From Chryseobacterium edaphi (GTDB lineage: Bacteria > Bacteroidota > Bacteroidia > Flavobacteriales > Weeksellaceae), in contig NZ_JAOTEM010000004.1 in the NCBI RefSeq assembly GCF_025628985.1, forward strand, positions 1-64,000: DNA of 64,000 nt. The letters are read 5' to 3'. A program made the translations under genes and the position numbers. Shown here in pieces: positions 50,388-58,369 of the stretch (positions are counted from its first letter, which is position 1; the number at the start of each line of letters is the position of its first letter). The notes below the pieces were generated by a model, which saw only the letters and a program-made list of their open reading frames with translations, was not told where the DNA came from and did no database searches.

Positions 50388-52309
50388 ATATTAACTGCAC
50401 TATTTGCAGAGCTGCCAATACTTTGACCACCAGGAACTTGATTTGGTAAACCACCTGGACTTACAGTTCCCGAAATACTATTATTTGAATTAAGATTTGG
50501 ATAGTTAATATTTGCACCTCCTTCAATCGAATCAGGACAGCCATCATTATCAGAATCAAATTCTAGACTATTAGGAATTCCGTCGTTATCACTATCGGCA
50601 CAAACAGCCTGTCGTATCGTAATATCATCAATTGCAAAATCATTATCAAAACTGGATATACTGATATTTGATACCTCTAACCTGAAAGATGTTTCATTTC
50701 CGGAATTGAAGGTACCTGCCGCTTCACGCCAGTGTAAAGGGCGAATAATTGTTCCCGCAGGTGCCACCCGAGCATACATATCTCCGGTAGAATAATCAGC
50801 TACCATTACATTATCTGAATTTCTGAATACTCTTACCCGCAAATTGGCAGGTGAATTATTGTAAGGGGTAGTAACTGTAATAGCATTAATTGCCCATAAT
50901 GAAACCCTGTATAGAGTATTTGTCTGCAATGGAACTAAATCCTGTCGATAAAATGTTGCGATTGTTGTGCTTCCGTTTACTGCAAGATAAGCATCGGTAA
51001 GATCTCCGGTGGTATGTCCATAAAGATTTTTCCAATGAAAAGGATGAATATTATTCGAATTATTGGCACTTGTAATAACATATTGACCTGGTGAAGAAAT
51101 TGTTCCTGATGAACCATACGAATATCCATTCAATGGCGGATTAGGGGGAACGGTAAAATCTCGATAGGTAGTAGTTTGCCCAAAAGTTCCGCCGCTTTCT
51201 AAAGTATTTAGTGCAGGACCACATTCATCTGCATCAGTGATGCCGTCATTATCATTATCGACATCATTAATATCTGCAACTCCGTCACCATCTGTATCTC
51301 TACAGTCATTCACTGCATTGTTGGCTGAGTTGTTTACGCTTTGTCCCTGATCATTATTTACATCTGCGAGACCACCTAAATTAACGAGTTCTGGTACACC
51401 TTCTGCATCAACTGATCCTACTATTCTACCTTGTGCATTAATTTGATTCTGCTCCACATTTCCACCTCCTTCTATGGCATCAAAACATCCGTCTCCATCA
51501 GAATCCAAGTCCTGAAAATCTGGAATACCATCATTGTCAGTATCTTTAGTAACAGGTACACATGTACCAAACTGAAAATCGTCGTAATGAGCAATGCTCG
51601 TGTTAAGTGGAGTACCGTAAACATACACTCTGAAAGTATAGGTAGTACTTGGCAACAGGAGCTTTGGAGTAACTTTGCCGGAAGGCACAGAAACGTAATT
51701 ATAGCTAGAAGATCCATCTGAAATTATTTCTAAATCTCTTAGCAGTAATTTGGTATTAGCTGCTGTCGCAAAGCCATCACTAGAAATTTCAACACTAATT
51801 TTATAATTACTTTCTCTATTGGTTTTTCCAAAACCAATTTTCCGGATTACCGTCCCTGCAGAAAGTGAAGAAGGAGTTGTAAACGCATATTGTACATAAT
51901 CGTTATCTGTTTTTGCAGTCGGAAAAGAAGTATTTTCTACATTAGTTAAGAACCAGCTGTTTCCATTTGAGGTTGCTGTAAGACCTGTTCCAAAAGTAAA
52001 AGGGGCGGCAGATTGCACCACGGCATTATTATGAGCACCACCGTACGTAGGACTACCTGCTGGAGCATTAGACCACACCCCATCCTGATTTTGTGTACCC
52101 GATGGAGAATTACTAAACCATCCGGCATCGAACTGACCGGTACATGTACTTTCGTCCACATCAAAAATCCCGTCATTATCATCATCCAGATCCACGGCGT
52201 TCAAAATTCCGTCACCATCGCAATCATTTGTACTGGCAGAACATTGCGAATAGTAAAAGTTAAAATTAGAAATTATAAGGAAGAAAAGCAAAGTATATTT
52301 TATTTTCAT
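50063..52309 (-). CDS. Large secreted protein of cassette copy 2, with TSP3 repeats and novel C-terminal module
   Basis: 748 residues with a signal peptide (cleavage near YYSQ). Four clusters of Asp-rich TSP3 repeats (for example DCDGDGILNAVDLDDDNDGI near 28-48, and others near 255-280, 337-360 and 570-600) separate two beta-sandwich regions (about 60-245 and 370-565). The last ~105 residues (CYKPGITAG...NWPMVRKGAWSVLES...GWKCLNNQSCPD) match the end of the 642-aa protein. No type A or B T9SS tail is seen. The 179-aa partner gene lies upstream (small then large, the reverse of copy 1). Calcium-dependent surface adhesion is likely. Confidence 0.78.
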   Translation of the reverse strand: MKIKYTLLFFLIISNFNFYYSQCSASTNDCDGDGILNAVDLDDDNDGIFDVDESTCTGQFDAGWFSNSPSGTQNQDGVWSNAPAGSPTYGGAHNNAVVQSAAPFTFGTGLTATSNGNSWFLTNVENTSFPTAKTDNDYVQYAFTTPSSLSAGTVIRKIGFGKTNRESNYKISVEISSDGFATAANTKLLLRDLEIISDGSSSYNYVSVPSGKVTPKLLLPSTTYTFRVYVYGTPLNTSIAHYDDFQFGTCVPVTKDTDNDGIPDFQDLDSDGDGCFDAIEGGGNVEQNQINAQGRIVGSVDAEGVPELVNLGGLADVNNDQGQSVNNSANNAVNDCRDTDGDGVADINDVDNDNDGITDADECGPALNTLESGGTFGQTTTYRDFTVPPNPPLNGYSYGSSGTISSPGQYVITSANNSNNIHPFHWKNLYGHTTGDLTDAYLAVNGSTTIATFYRQDLVPLQTNTLYRVSLWAINAITVTTPYNNSPANLRVRVFRNSDNVMVADYSTGDMYARVAPAGTIIRPLHWREAAGTFNSGNETSFRLEVSNISISSFDNDFAIDDITIRQAVCADSDNDGIPNSLEFDSDNDGCPDSIEGGANINYPNLNSNNSISGTVSPGGLPNQVPGGQSIGSSANSAVNICVCYKPGITAGAPILDSKHGITSLGRAGANNSNWPMVRKGAWSVLESKTKGFVPNRLTSSEIAAIPAGNLLEGMMVYNITLDCLQVYFTGTSSGWKCLNNQSCPDVN

Positions 52310-52419
52310 AGAGTCAGTTATATTTCAGTATTAATAAGATTTTTCTTGAGAAAGCATTTCCATCTATCAGAGATTATTGTATGTATTTCGACAATTTTGT
52401 TTTATTGCAGACAGATCAT

Positions 52420-52959
52420 TTAATTAGATCTCCAAAAACTCCACACCTTACCGTTAAATACGGCATATAATTTTTTGTTGGTGTCAAAAACAATCATTCC
52501 AGGTGCAGGATCTATAATATTTAGATGCGGATCTGATACCTTGGGCAAAACCATCGCCTTATTTGTATCTGATAAAATTAGAATCCCAGGTACAGTTGCT
52601 GTATTAGTGCCTATCGATACCTGTGCGTTTGAATTCTCGTTCAGCGGATTTTGCAAGGTTGCTCCATTTACGCCTGATATGGGATCAACAGTAGTTCCAG
52701 TATTATCAATTGAAAGATCTTTCCATCCGGCAGCATATTTCACTTTCACTTTGTGATCTGCTTGATTAAAAGCAATAGTTCCATTAACTGCTGTGGTCAT
52801 AGCAGTTACGTCGGTTACCCAAGGTAATACCAATCCTCTATTTTCTGATCCGAACTCCAGAGAAACGGAAGGCGAAACAGTTGTTTTTCCGATGGCGACC
52901 TGTGCGCTCGTAAAAATAGATAATAAAAGCATTGAGAAAATTAATGTGTTTTTCATCAT
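52420..52959 (-). CDS. Small secreted partner protein of cassette copy 2
   Basis: 179 residues with a signal peptide (about 1-20, ending TSAQ). It is paralogous to the 181-aa protein at 44903-45448, sharing LEFGSENRGLVLPW, VNGTIAFN, KAMVLPKVSDPHLNII and PGMIVFDTNKKLYAVFNG. It lies 110 bp upstream of the 748-aa gene and is read in the same direction. The start has two Met codons in a row (52959 and 52956); either is possible. The likely role is surface-fibre assembly or binding with its large partner. Confidence 0.75.
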   Translation of the reverse strand: MMKNTLIFSMLLLSIFTSAQVAIGKTTVSPSVSLEFGSENRGLVLPWVTDVTAMTTAVNGTIAFNQADHKVKVKYAAGWKDLSIDNTGTTVDPISGVNGATLQNPLNENSNAQVSIGTNTATVPGILILSDTNKAMVLPKVSDPHLNIIDPAPGMIVFDTNKKLYAVFNGKVWSFWRSN

Positions 52960-53194
52960 ATTTTTTTAATTAAAATTTGTTTTCGTTAAATTTCCGGGGT
53001 CAAAAATATTTTAATCAAGAAAGATCGCATTAAAAATTATGTTAGTTTTTGTTACTAGTTGAATATTAAGTTCCCGTAAATTTGTTAGTTTTAAATTTTT
53101 AATTCATTGACATTCAATGTTATTTCAACTCATACTGTTAGTATATAGTTATCTCAAACATGACTGATTCTTACGGTAATTTTAGTAAAGACAT

Positions 53195-53536
53195 TCATAT
53201 TAAATATTTTTTTTTCCATTTTGCCAACGTGTTTCTACTGATATTAAATTTTTTTGACATCTGACTGTTATTTAGGTGATGACCCTTCTGATAATCGAGT
53301 AGCTCTAAAATAGCAGACTGATCATAGCAACGATGTTTTTGATTTTTAGAGGAAGTAATCTTACAGTGAGGAGGAAAAATTATATTATTGATTTTTATAA
53401 CATCTGTTGCAGATAGTTTATTTTTTGATAGTATTTTTTCGCAGTCCCTCTGTTTTTCAGGATGTATTAATAGCAATATATCTTTATAGATGCGTACGTA
53501 ATCTGGTCCCAGAAAATATTTATTTTTTGTCAGCAT
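53195..53536 (-). CDS. HTH protein, second of an overlapping pair
   Basis: 113 residues from the ATG at 53536; a longer frame from 53587 overlaps the upstream gene more and is less likely. The C-terminal part (about 70-113) holds an HTH (NNSQMSKKFNISRNTLAKWKKKYLI) like those of transposase or Fis-type proteins, and the middle has a Cys/His-rich patch (PPHCKI, KHRCY). I recall similar proteins beside the next gene in Chryseobacterium. The start overlaps the upstream gene by 17 bp, so translation is probably coupled. It may be a DNA-binding regulator; the role is unknown. Confidence 0.65.
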   Translation of the reverse strand: MLTKNKYFLGPDYVRIYKDILLLIHPEKQRDCEKILSKNKLSATDVIKINNIIFPPHCKITSSKNQKHRCYDQSAILELLDYQKGHHLNNSQMSKKFNISRNTLAKWKKKYLI

Positions 53537-53954
53537 ATTTTTCAATCCATTTGTATAATGTTGTTTTTGGTATACGGTAATCTTCAATTACTTGAATTTT
53601 TGTCTTTTGTCCTGTTGCTATCTGTTCCAAAACAAAATGTATGATTTCCGTTGTGTAAATATGTTTTTTAAATGAAGGTATTGCAGAAGATTGAGTTTTC
53701 TGAATATTGTTGTAGCATCTCGTTGGAGGAGAATACAGGATCAAGTGTTGTGAATAAATTCTGAAAAAATCATACTCCAGTAATTTGCTCCACCTGAGTA
53801 AAACATTAGAATTAAGGTCTTCAGATTCATACATACGATTAATCTCTTCCTCAGTAGTATTTAGAAATTTGCATATTCTGGAAATATCAATTTGACATTC
53901 TGCCACCCGTTTTTTAATAATATTTCCTATATCAATATTCTTAAAATCTTTCAT
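53520..53954 (-). CDS. HTH protein, first of an overlapping pair
   Basis: 144 residues. The N-terminal part (about 8-65) is XRE-like (IDISRICKFLNTTEEEINRMYES, then LRWSKLLEYDFFRIYSQHL). The C-terminal part (about 100-144) is an HTH ending QVIEDYRIPKTTLYKWIEKYADKK, as in transposase-derived proteins. Pairs of this kind occur widely in Chryseobacterium, often near mobile or accessory genes. It is divergent from the LuxR-like regulator at 54467 and upstream of cassette copy 2. Role unknown; regulation of the neighbouring surface genes is a guess. Confidence 0.7.
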   Translation of the reverse strand: MKDFKNIDIGNIIKKRVAECQIDISRICKFLNTTEEEINRMYESEDLNSNVLLRWSKLLEYDFFRIYSQHLILYSPPTRCYNNIQKTQSSAIPSFKKHIYTTEIIHFVLEQIATGQKTKIQVIEDYRIPKTTLYKWIEKYADKK

Positions 53955-54466
53955 TTCATTACCGTTTTAAAATTAACCTTCAGCACATTTGTACAATAAA
54001 ATCGTGGGATGCCTATGGGAATTGTCGTATGCTGAAGGCACGAAGGAAAATGTATAAAACATGATACAATCGATTTAATTTTAATTTAAAAAAGCGCCTC
54101 CAACGTTGACACAAGAAAGTTGAAAAATTGTACATTATTGGAGGCAGGCTCTTACAATGTAAGTCCTTATCTATCATAAATATTTAGTAATTTTTGTAAC
54201 AAACCAAATTACCATTATGATAACGGTCCAAAATTACCATCGGAAAAATGATTACTTCCACACAATCTGTTAAAAAAGGTTAGTTATGATGGATTATAAA
54301 AGCATATATTTGTTATGATTTTAATGTTAAAGTACTGAATGATAGTACATATCTTTATTAAATCATTAGTAATGGTTTTTTATTGATTTTTATATTATTT
54401 CAAAGATTATTTATCAAATAAAATACCTAAACTTACCATTCTAATACATATTCATGTTAACTTGTT
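53955..54466. other. Divergent intergenic region between the HTH pair and the LuxR-like regulator
   Basis: 512 bp. The inverted repeat GCCTCCAA (54096-54103) and TTGGAGGC (54138-54145) encloses a 34-nt loop, so the transcript could fold into a large hairpin. I see no reading frame or RNA gene that I can name. It should hold promoters for both divergent genes. Confidence 0.5.
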
Positions 54467-56170
54467 ATGAAAGTTCTTCTAATACTCTTTGCTTATTTGA
54501 CGCTCACCTCATTTGGAAATGAGGAAGGGAATAAATATTTTGATACTATCACCAAAGAACTTTATGTTACAGCATCTGATCAAAAAAAAATAAAGCAGAT
54601 TCAGATTCGTGAAAACAAAAAGTATGAAGAAAGTGGAGATAATAAGTTTCTGATCAGCAGTAAGTATGCGGAAGTTTATTTGCACACAAAAGATACACTT
54701 AAACAATTACCCTATGTCTACAATTTACTTAAAGTAAATAATGATCAATATGAATTTATTTCTATTGTGGGCAATTTTAATATTGCACTGCAGCTTGAAA
54801 ATAATTCTCCCAACTTAGCAATGACCTTTCTTAATAAGGCAATTAGCTATAGTGAAAGCCTTAACACCAAATATTTTCTGGCTCATTTATACCACGCAAA
54901 AGGAAGGTTTTATTATAATGATAAAAAGTATTCTCAAGCTCAAAATTATTTTATTAAAGCCTTGCATACTTTCAATCCGGATGAGAATCTCTTTATCGCA
55001 TCAATGCATAATAATTTTGCACTTATACATGACAAATTGAATCATAATAATCGTGCTATTCAAGAAACCGTAAAAGCGATTGCAATTTTAGAAAATGAAA
55101 AAAGACTAAATAGTAGTGAGAATCTTTTTTTAATGTCTCTGAGATATAATCTAGGATGGTATTATTTTAAAGCTAAAAATTATAAACAGTCAGAAGATTA
55201 TCTTATTTATGCATTTGATTTTTATAAAAGCAGAAAAGATTCTTATCACGAAATTATCTTAACGGCTCAAAAATTATATGATCTTTATGATGCTACTCAT
55301 CAAAGTGAAAAAGAAGAAGGTATTACAGATTATCTTTTAAAACTAGAAAATCAAGTGCAGAATGTTTCTGACAAGATCATACTGAATGAGATTGTTCAGA
55401 AAAAGTATTTAAAAGGAAGTGATCTCAAGAAGATAAAAGAGGTTTCTGAAAAATTACTGAAATTGAATCATGAATTTGATGCGGAGAATCTGGAAAAAAC
55501 AAAATATGTTTCGGATGAATTGAACAAAATGATCATTAGCAATATCAATAATCAATATGATCACGATCTAATTATAATTAAAAGTAATCAGAGACTACTA
55601 CTTACCATTATTGTATTATCTTTAATTATTTTCATTGTTATTATGCTGTATGTCAGAAATAAGATTTATAAGGAAAGAAAGATTGCGGAAGCGGAAAAAA
55701 TTATTTTAGACAATAACAGGATAATTCTTGAGCAGGATATCGATATGCAGAAAGAAAAAATAAAAAACCTTCATCAAAATCTAAATCTTAAAATTGAAAC
55801 AGAAAAGGCATTTTTAGAACATTTAAAAAAAGTGAAGCGTTCAAAGAAGATTGATACTGAAGAAATTTTAAAAGATTTAATGTTCAAGCTTAATAATCTG
55901 ATGCAGATCGACAAGCGGAATTATGACTTGATGAATGAAACCAGTGTTGAAAACAAGGCATTTCTTCATAATCTTTCAGAGAAGCATCCTGTTCTTACCA
56001 ATAAAGAGCTTCAATTGTGTCTCTACTTCAGAATGAATCTTTCTTCAAAAGAAATATCCGTTTTGGAAGATACTACCGACGGAACGGTAAGAGTTTACAA
56101 AACGAAGATTAAATCAAAATTGGGTATCTTAAGAGAAACTGACCTCAGTGAATACCTAAATACAATATGA
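54467..56170 (+). CDS. TPR-repeat membrane protein with LuxR-like HTH
   Basis: 567 residues. A signal peptide (about 1-17) is followed by TPR repeats (about 60-300), a transmembrane helix (about 374-394), a coiled-coil linker (about 400-475) and a C-terminal HTH (about 505-567: NKELQLCLYFRMNLSSKEISVLED...VRVYKTKIKSKLG). Membrane-bound regulators of this build are common in Flavobacteria and probably sense a periplasmic signal. No sensor partner or clear target lies nearby, although the secreted-protein cassettes and HTH pair are close. DNA binding is inferred from the HTH. Confidence 0.85.
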   Translation: MKVLLILFAYLTLTSFGNEEGNKYFDTITKELYVTASDQKKIKQIQIRENKKYEESGDNKFLISSKYAEVYLHTKDTLKQLPYVYNLLKVNNDQYEFISIVGNFNIALQLENNSPNLAMTFLNKAISYSESLNTKYFLAHLYHAKGRFYYNDKKYSQAQNYFIKALHTFNPDENLFIASMHNNFALIHDKLNHNNRAIQETVKAIAILENEKRLNSSENLFLMSLRYNLGWYYFKAKNYKQSEDYLIYAFDFYKSRKDSYHEIILTAQKLYDLYDATHQSEKEEGITDYLLKLENQVQNVSDKIILNEIVQKKYLKGSDLKKIKEVSEKLLKLNHEFDAENLEKTKYVSDELNKMIISNINNQYDHDLIIIKSNQRLLLTIIVLSLIIFIVIMLYVRNKIYKERKIAEAEKIILDNNRIILEQDIDMQKEKIKNLHQNLNLKIETEKAFLEHLKKVKRSKKIDTEEILKDLMFKLNNLMQIDKRNYDLMNETSVENKAFLHNLSEKHPVLTNKELQLCLYFRMNLSSKEISVLEDTTDGTVRVYKTKIKSKLGILRETDLSEYLNTI

Positions 56171-56211
56171 ATTTTTAGCCTCTTTTGATATTAAAATAAT
56201 TAAAGTAATAA

Positions 56212-56229
56212 TTCTCGGAAAATGATCGC
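56212..56229 (+). repeat. Border motif, copy 7 (diverged)
   Basis: TTCTCGGAAAATGATCGC keeps the TCTC start and the AAAA-x-GAT core and matches copy 8 in the GATCGC end. It precedes the lipoprotein gene. Confidence 0.4.
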
Positions 56230-56267
56230 CTATAATATAACGCATATTTAAGCAAATTTGGATATAT

Positions 56268-56284
56268 GCGCTATTGTGTAGCGC
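56268..56284. repeat. GC-rich hairpin in front of the lipoprotein gene
   Basis: GCGCTA (56268-56273) and TAGCGC (56279-56284) pair perfectly around a TTGTG loop. It lies 48 bp before the ATG at 56332, within an otherwise AT-rich leader. Confidence 0.5.
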
Positions 56285-56331
56285 GTAAAAATAAGTTAGT
56301 TATAATTACCAAAATTCCGCACAATAATAGA

Positions 56332-56745
56332 ATGAAAAAAACAACACTCTTTATATTAATAATTTTGACTTTAAATTCTTGTTTTTTAGCAATTACTGGA
56401 GCTCCTCACAATCATTCTTATCGAGAAATTAATGGATATAGTAATTTGAATTTACATGTTCATTGTATGTATTTAAACAAAACATTTGAAATAAGAAATG
56501 CTAATCCTAATGACTCAGTCTACATTAAATCATCACATTTCAACAAACTAGCCGAAAAAGTCTCCTTTAATGAAAAAAAACGAAGTGATTCAATTAGATT
56601 TTATAATTTGAGAATTGGTGATATGAAATATCATAGAAATCTTACGAAGGATATCATTGAAATAATAATCACAAATCAGAAAAACGAAAAAGTATATAAA
56701 TTTGTTGCTGAATCTAAAAGAATTGAAAAATGTGACTACAGATGA
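56332..56745 (+). CDS. Hypothetical lipoprotein
   Basis: 137 residues from the ATG at 56332; an ATG at 56266 would add 22 residues before the lipoprotein signal and is unlikely. MKKTTLFILIILTLNSC is a lipoprotein signal with a lipobox Cys. The mature part is basic and beta-rich. It has no known family. It stands alone between a diverged border motif (56212) and a good one (56784), and fits the same cassette pattern as the genes at 29-39 kb. Confidence 0.65.
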   Translation: MKKTTLFILIILTLNSCFLAITGAPHNHSYREINGYSNLNLHVHCMYLNKTFEIRNANPNDSVYIKSSHFNKLAEKVSFNEKKRSDSIRFYNLRIGDMKYHRNLTKDIIEIIITNQKNEKVYKFVAESKRIEKCDYR

Positions 56746-56783
56746 TAATGTCTTCCAAAAACTATTTTCAAAAAGAGATAATA

Positions 56784-56798
56784 AATCAAAAAACGATC
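56784..56798 (+). repeat. Border motif, copy 8
   Basis: AATCAAAAAACGATC, keeping the CAAAAAACGAT core. It lies 39 bp after the lipoprotein stop. Confidence 0.55.
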
Positions 56799-56911
56799 GC
56801 TAATCTTTATTCAATTCATTAATAAAGTAATTTTTGCTAGGAATCTTAGTAATATTAAAATTAGTATTATTTAAAATCCATAACAAATTATTTATACCTA
56901 AGCATATGATC

Positions 56912-57304
56912 CTATATACGATGTTTTCTTAAGTTAATAAGTTTTTCACCGGACTGAATCAAGATCACTAAAAAAAGTAAAAAAGCAATTCTAAATTTAT
57001 TTTGCAAAAAAAGAGTAGATAGCATTGAAATAAATTCTGTATTCAGAAAACTGATGAGCAATGGTAAAATCATTAATACCAATAAAGACACCAAGCTGTA
57101 AATTGTCACATTAAGCCGAAGCTGTTGCTTCGTCTCAATTTTTTGCGTAATACTCTTTGCAAATCCGGGAGAAAAACTGTGGGTACTTTCTTTTTCAAGG
57201 TTGCTGCTCAAGAAATCGTAAATCTTTGAATCAGTATCTAATATTTCCTGATTACTGCTGTTCTCTTTCAGTCTTTCAATTATTTTTTTTCTAGGGATAT
57301 CCAT
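56912..57304 (-). CDS. Probable anti-sigma factor (membrane protein)
   Basis: 130 residues. A soluble N-terminal part (about 1-68) is followed by two transmembrane helices (about 69-87 and 104-117). There is no ZAS (HxxxCxxC) motif. It overlaps the end of the ECF sigma gene by 14 bp and is read in the same direction, so it is the expected anti-sigma partner. That is inferred from position and topology; no family match is claimed. Confidence 0.65.
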   Translation of the reverse strand: MDIPRKKIIERLKENSSNQEILDTDSKIYDFLSSNLEKESTHSFSPGFAKSITQKIETKQQLRLNVTIYSLVSLLVLMILPLLISFLNTEFISMLSTLFLQNKFRIAFLLFLVILIQSGEKLINLRKHRI

Positions 57305-57836
57305 CTTTCTTTAATTTTTCTTTTAATAATTTTCTGGCACGGAGGAGGTATACTTTTATGGTTCCTTCAGGGAATTTAGTAATCTTCTGAACCTCCTGAA
57401 TATTCAGCTCATCCAAATGATACAGTGTGATCACCGTTTTGTATTGCAATGGAAGTTCACGGATCAGTTTATTCAGATAGGCATCAAATTCTTTTCCGAT
57501 GAGCTTGGATTCCGGCGTTTCTGAAGAGAACTGAAACTCAATGTTTTCGTCCAGATTATCATACTTTTTTTTAATATTTTTTTTCAGATAATTAATGGCA
57601 ATATTATACGTGATCCTGGCAATCCAAGTTGATAATTTTGATTCTTTTTTAAATGATTTCAGATTTTCAAAAACTTTGATAAAAACTTCCTGTCCGACAT
57701 CTTCGATATCTTCATCATTCGTAAGCATCCTGTTCAGAATAGAATAGACTAAATTCTGATATTGCTTTACGACGATCTGAAAAGCATTCAGGTTGCCTTT
57801 TAAAATATCAGAAATAACTTTCTCTTCATCGAACAT
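57291..57836 (-). CDS. ECF RNA polymerase sigma factor
   Basis: 181 residues. Region 2 (about 20-90) includes NRMLTNDEDIEDVGQEVFIKVFE and the RITYNIAINYLKK segment; region 4 (about 120-175) is a clear HTH (LDELNIQEVQKITKFPEGTIKVYLLRARKLLK). It should recognise promoters of its own regulon. The two mirror-image promoters between it and the divergent membrane gene (57844-57922) are probably its targets, one driving itself. The ATG at 57836 lies only a few bases after the predicted start site. Confidence 0.92.
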   Translation of the reverse strand: MFDEEKVISDILKGNLNAFQIVVKQYQNLVYSILNRMLTNDEDIEDVGQEVFIKVFENLKSFKKESKLSTWIARITYNIAINYLKKNIKKKYDNLDENIEFQFSSETPESKLIGKEFDAYLNKLIRELPLQYKTVITLYHLDELNIQEVQKITKFPEGTIKVYLLRARKLLKEKLKKDGYP

Positions 57837-57843
57837 ATTCTAT

Positions 57844-57871
57844 TAGACAGCATTATTTACTTTCGGTTACA
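57844..57871 (-). promoter_or_regulatory. ECF-type promoter driving the sigma gene
   Basis: On the minus strand TGTAACC (57871-57865), a 16-nt spacer and GTCTA (57848-57844) form an ECF-like -35/-10 pair. The sigma gene's ATG follows within 8 bp. Confidence 0.6.
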
Positions 57872-57894
57872 ATTTTCTAATATATTCAATATTT

Positions 57895-57922
57895 TGTAAC
57901 CTGAAATACATTTCTTTGTCTA
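57895..57922 (+). promoter_or_regulatory. ECF-type promoter driving the divergent genes
   Basis: TGTAACC (57895-57901), a 16-nt spacer and GTCTA (57918-57922), identical in element and spacing to the promoter on the other strand. The ATG of the membrane gene lies 19 bp downstream. Confidence 0.6.
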
Positions 57923-57940
57923 TTGGTTAAATTATCTACA

Positions 57941-58273
57941 ATGAAACATCTTGCACCCTTTATAGTAATGATCGCAATCTTAATTGCAATCTCCATCGTG
58001 ATCGTAGTTTTAACTAATTATGATCTGAAAAAGAAGATACTGAACAAAGAAAATATAGATGATAAAATGTTTATCATTCTTAATAATCTGACAGGTTTCG
58101 GTTCCGAAATGCTAAAATGGGGAATTATTTTACTCTTTGGAGGAATAGGACTTATCGTGCTGGAATTTCTTCCGTACAATGAAAATTCGTCGCTTCCTTA
58201 TGGAGTGATGACGGTTTTTGTCTCGCTCGGTTTCCTTACCTACTATTTTCTGATGAAAAATCACAAGAAATAG
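57941..58273 (+). CDS. Small membrane protein of the ECF locus
   Basis: 110 residues from the ATG at 57941; a TTG start at 57923 overlaps the promoter and is less likely. Three hydrophobic helices (about 4-24, 55-74 and 83-103) separated by a short charged loop. It may belong to the DUF6249-like membrane proteins, but I am not sure. It lies behind an ECF-type promoter identical to that of the sigma gene, so it is probably in the sigma's regulon. It precedes the outer-membrane barrel gene by about 97 bp. Confidence 0.65.
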   Translation: MKHLAPFIVMIAILIAISIVIVVLTNYDLKKKILNKENIDDKMFIILNNLTGFGSEMLKWGIILLFGGIGLIVLEFLPYNENSSLPYGVMTVFVSLGFLTYYFLMKNHKK

Positions 58274-58315
58274 ATTTCCCTTTTAAATAATCAATCTTAG
58301 CATTCCACTTTTTTT

Positions 58316-58334
58316 AGAACAAAAACCTTGTTCT
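58316..58334. promoter_or_regulatory. Palindrome in front of the outer-membrane barrel gene
   Basis: AGAACAA (58316-58322) and TTGTTCT (58328-58334) around AAACC, 36 bp before the start codon. No T-run follows, so it is not a terminator. It could be an operator or leader hairpin. Confidence 0.4.
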
Positions 58335-58369
58335 CAGGATTGCTATGTCCAAATTTCAAAACAATAATT

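Noticed and set aside
52013..52423. Plus-strand frame of 136 codons across the start of the 748-aa gene
   Set aside because: Antisense to the signal peptide and TSP3 repeats; no protein-like composition.
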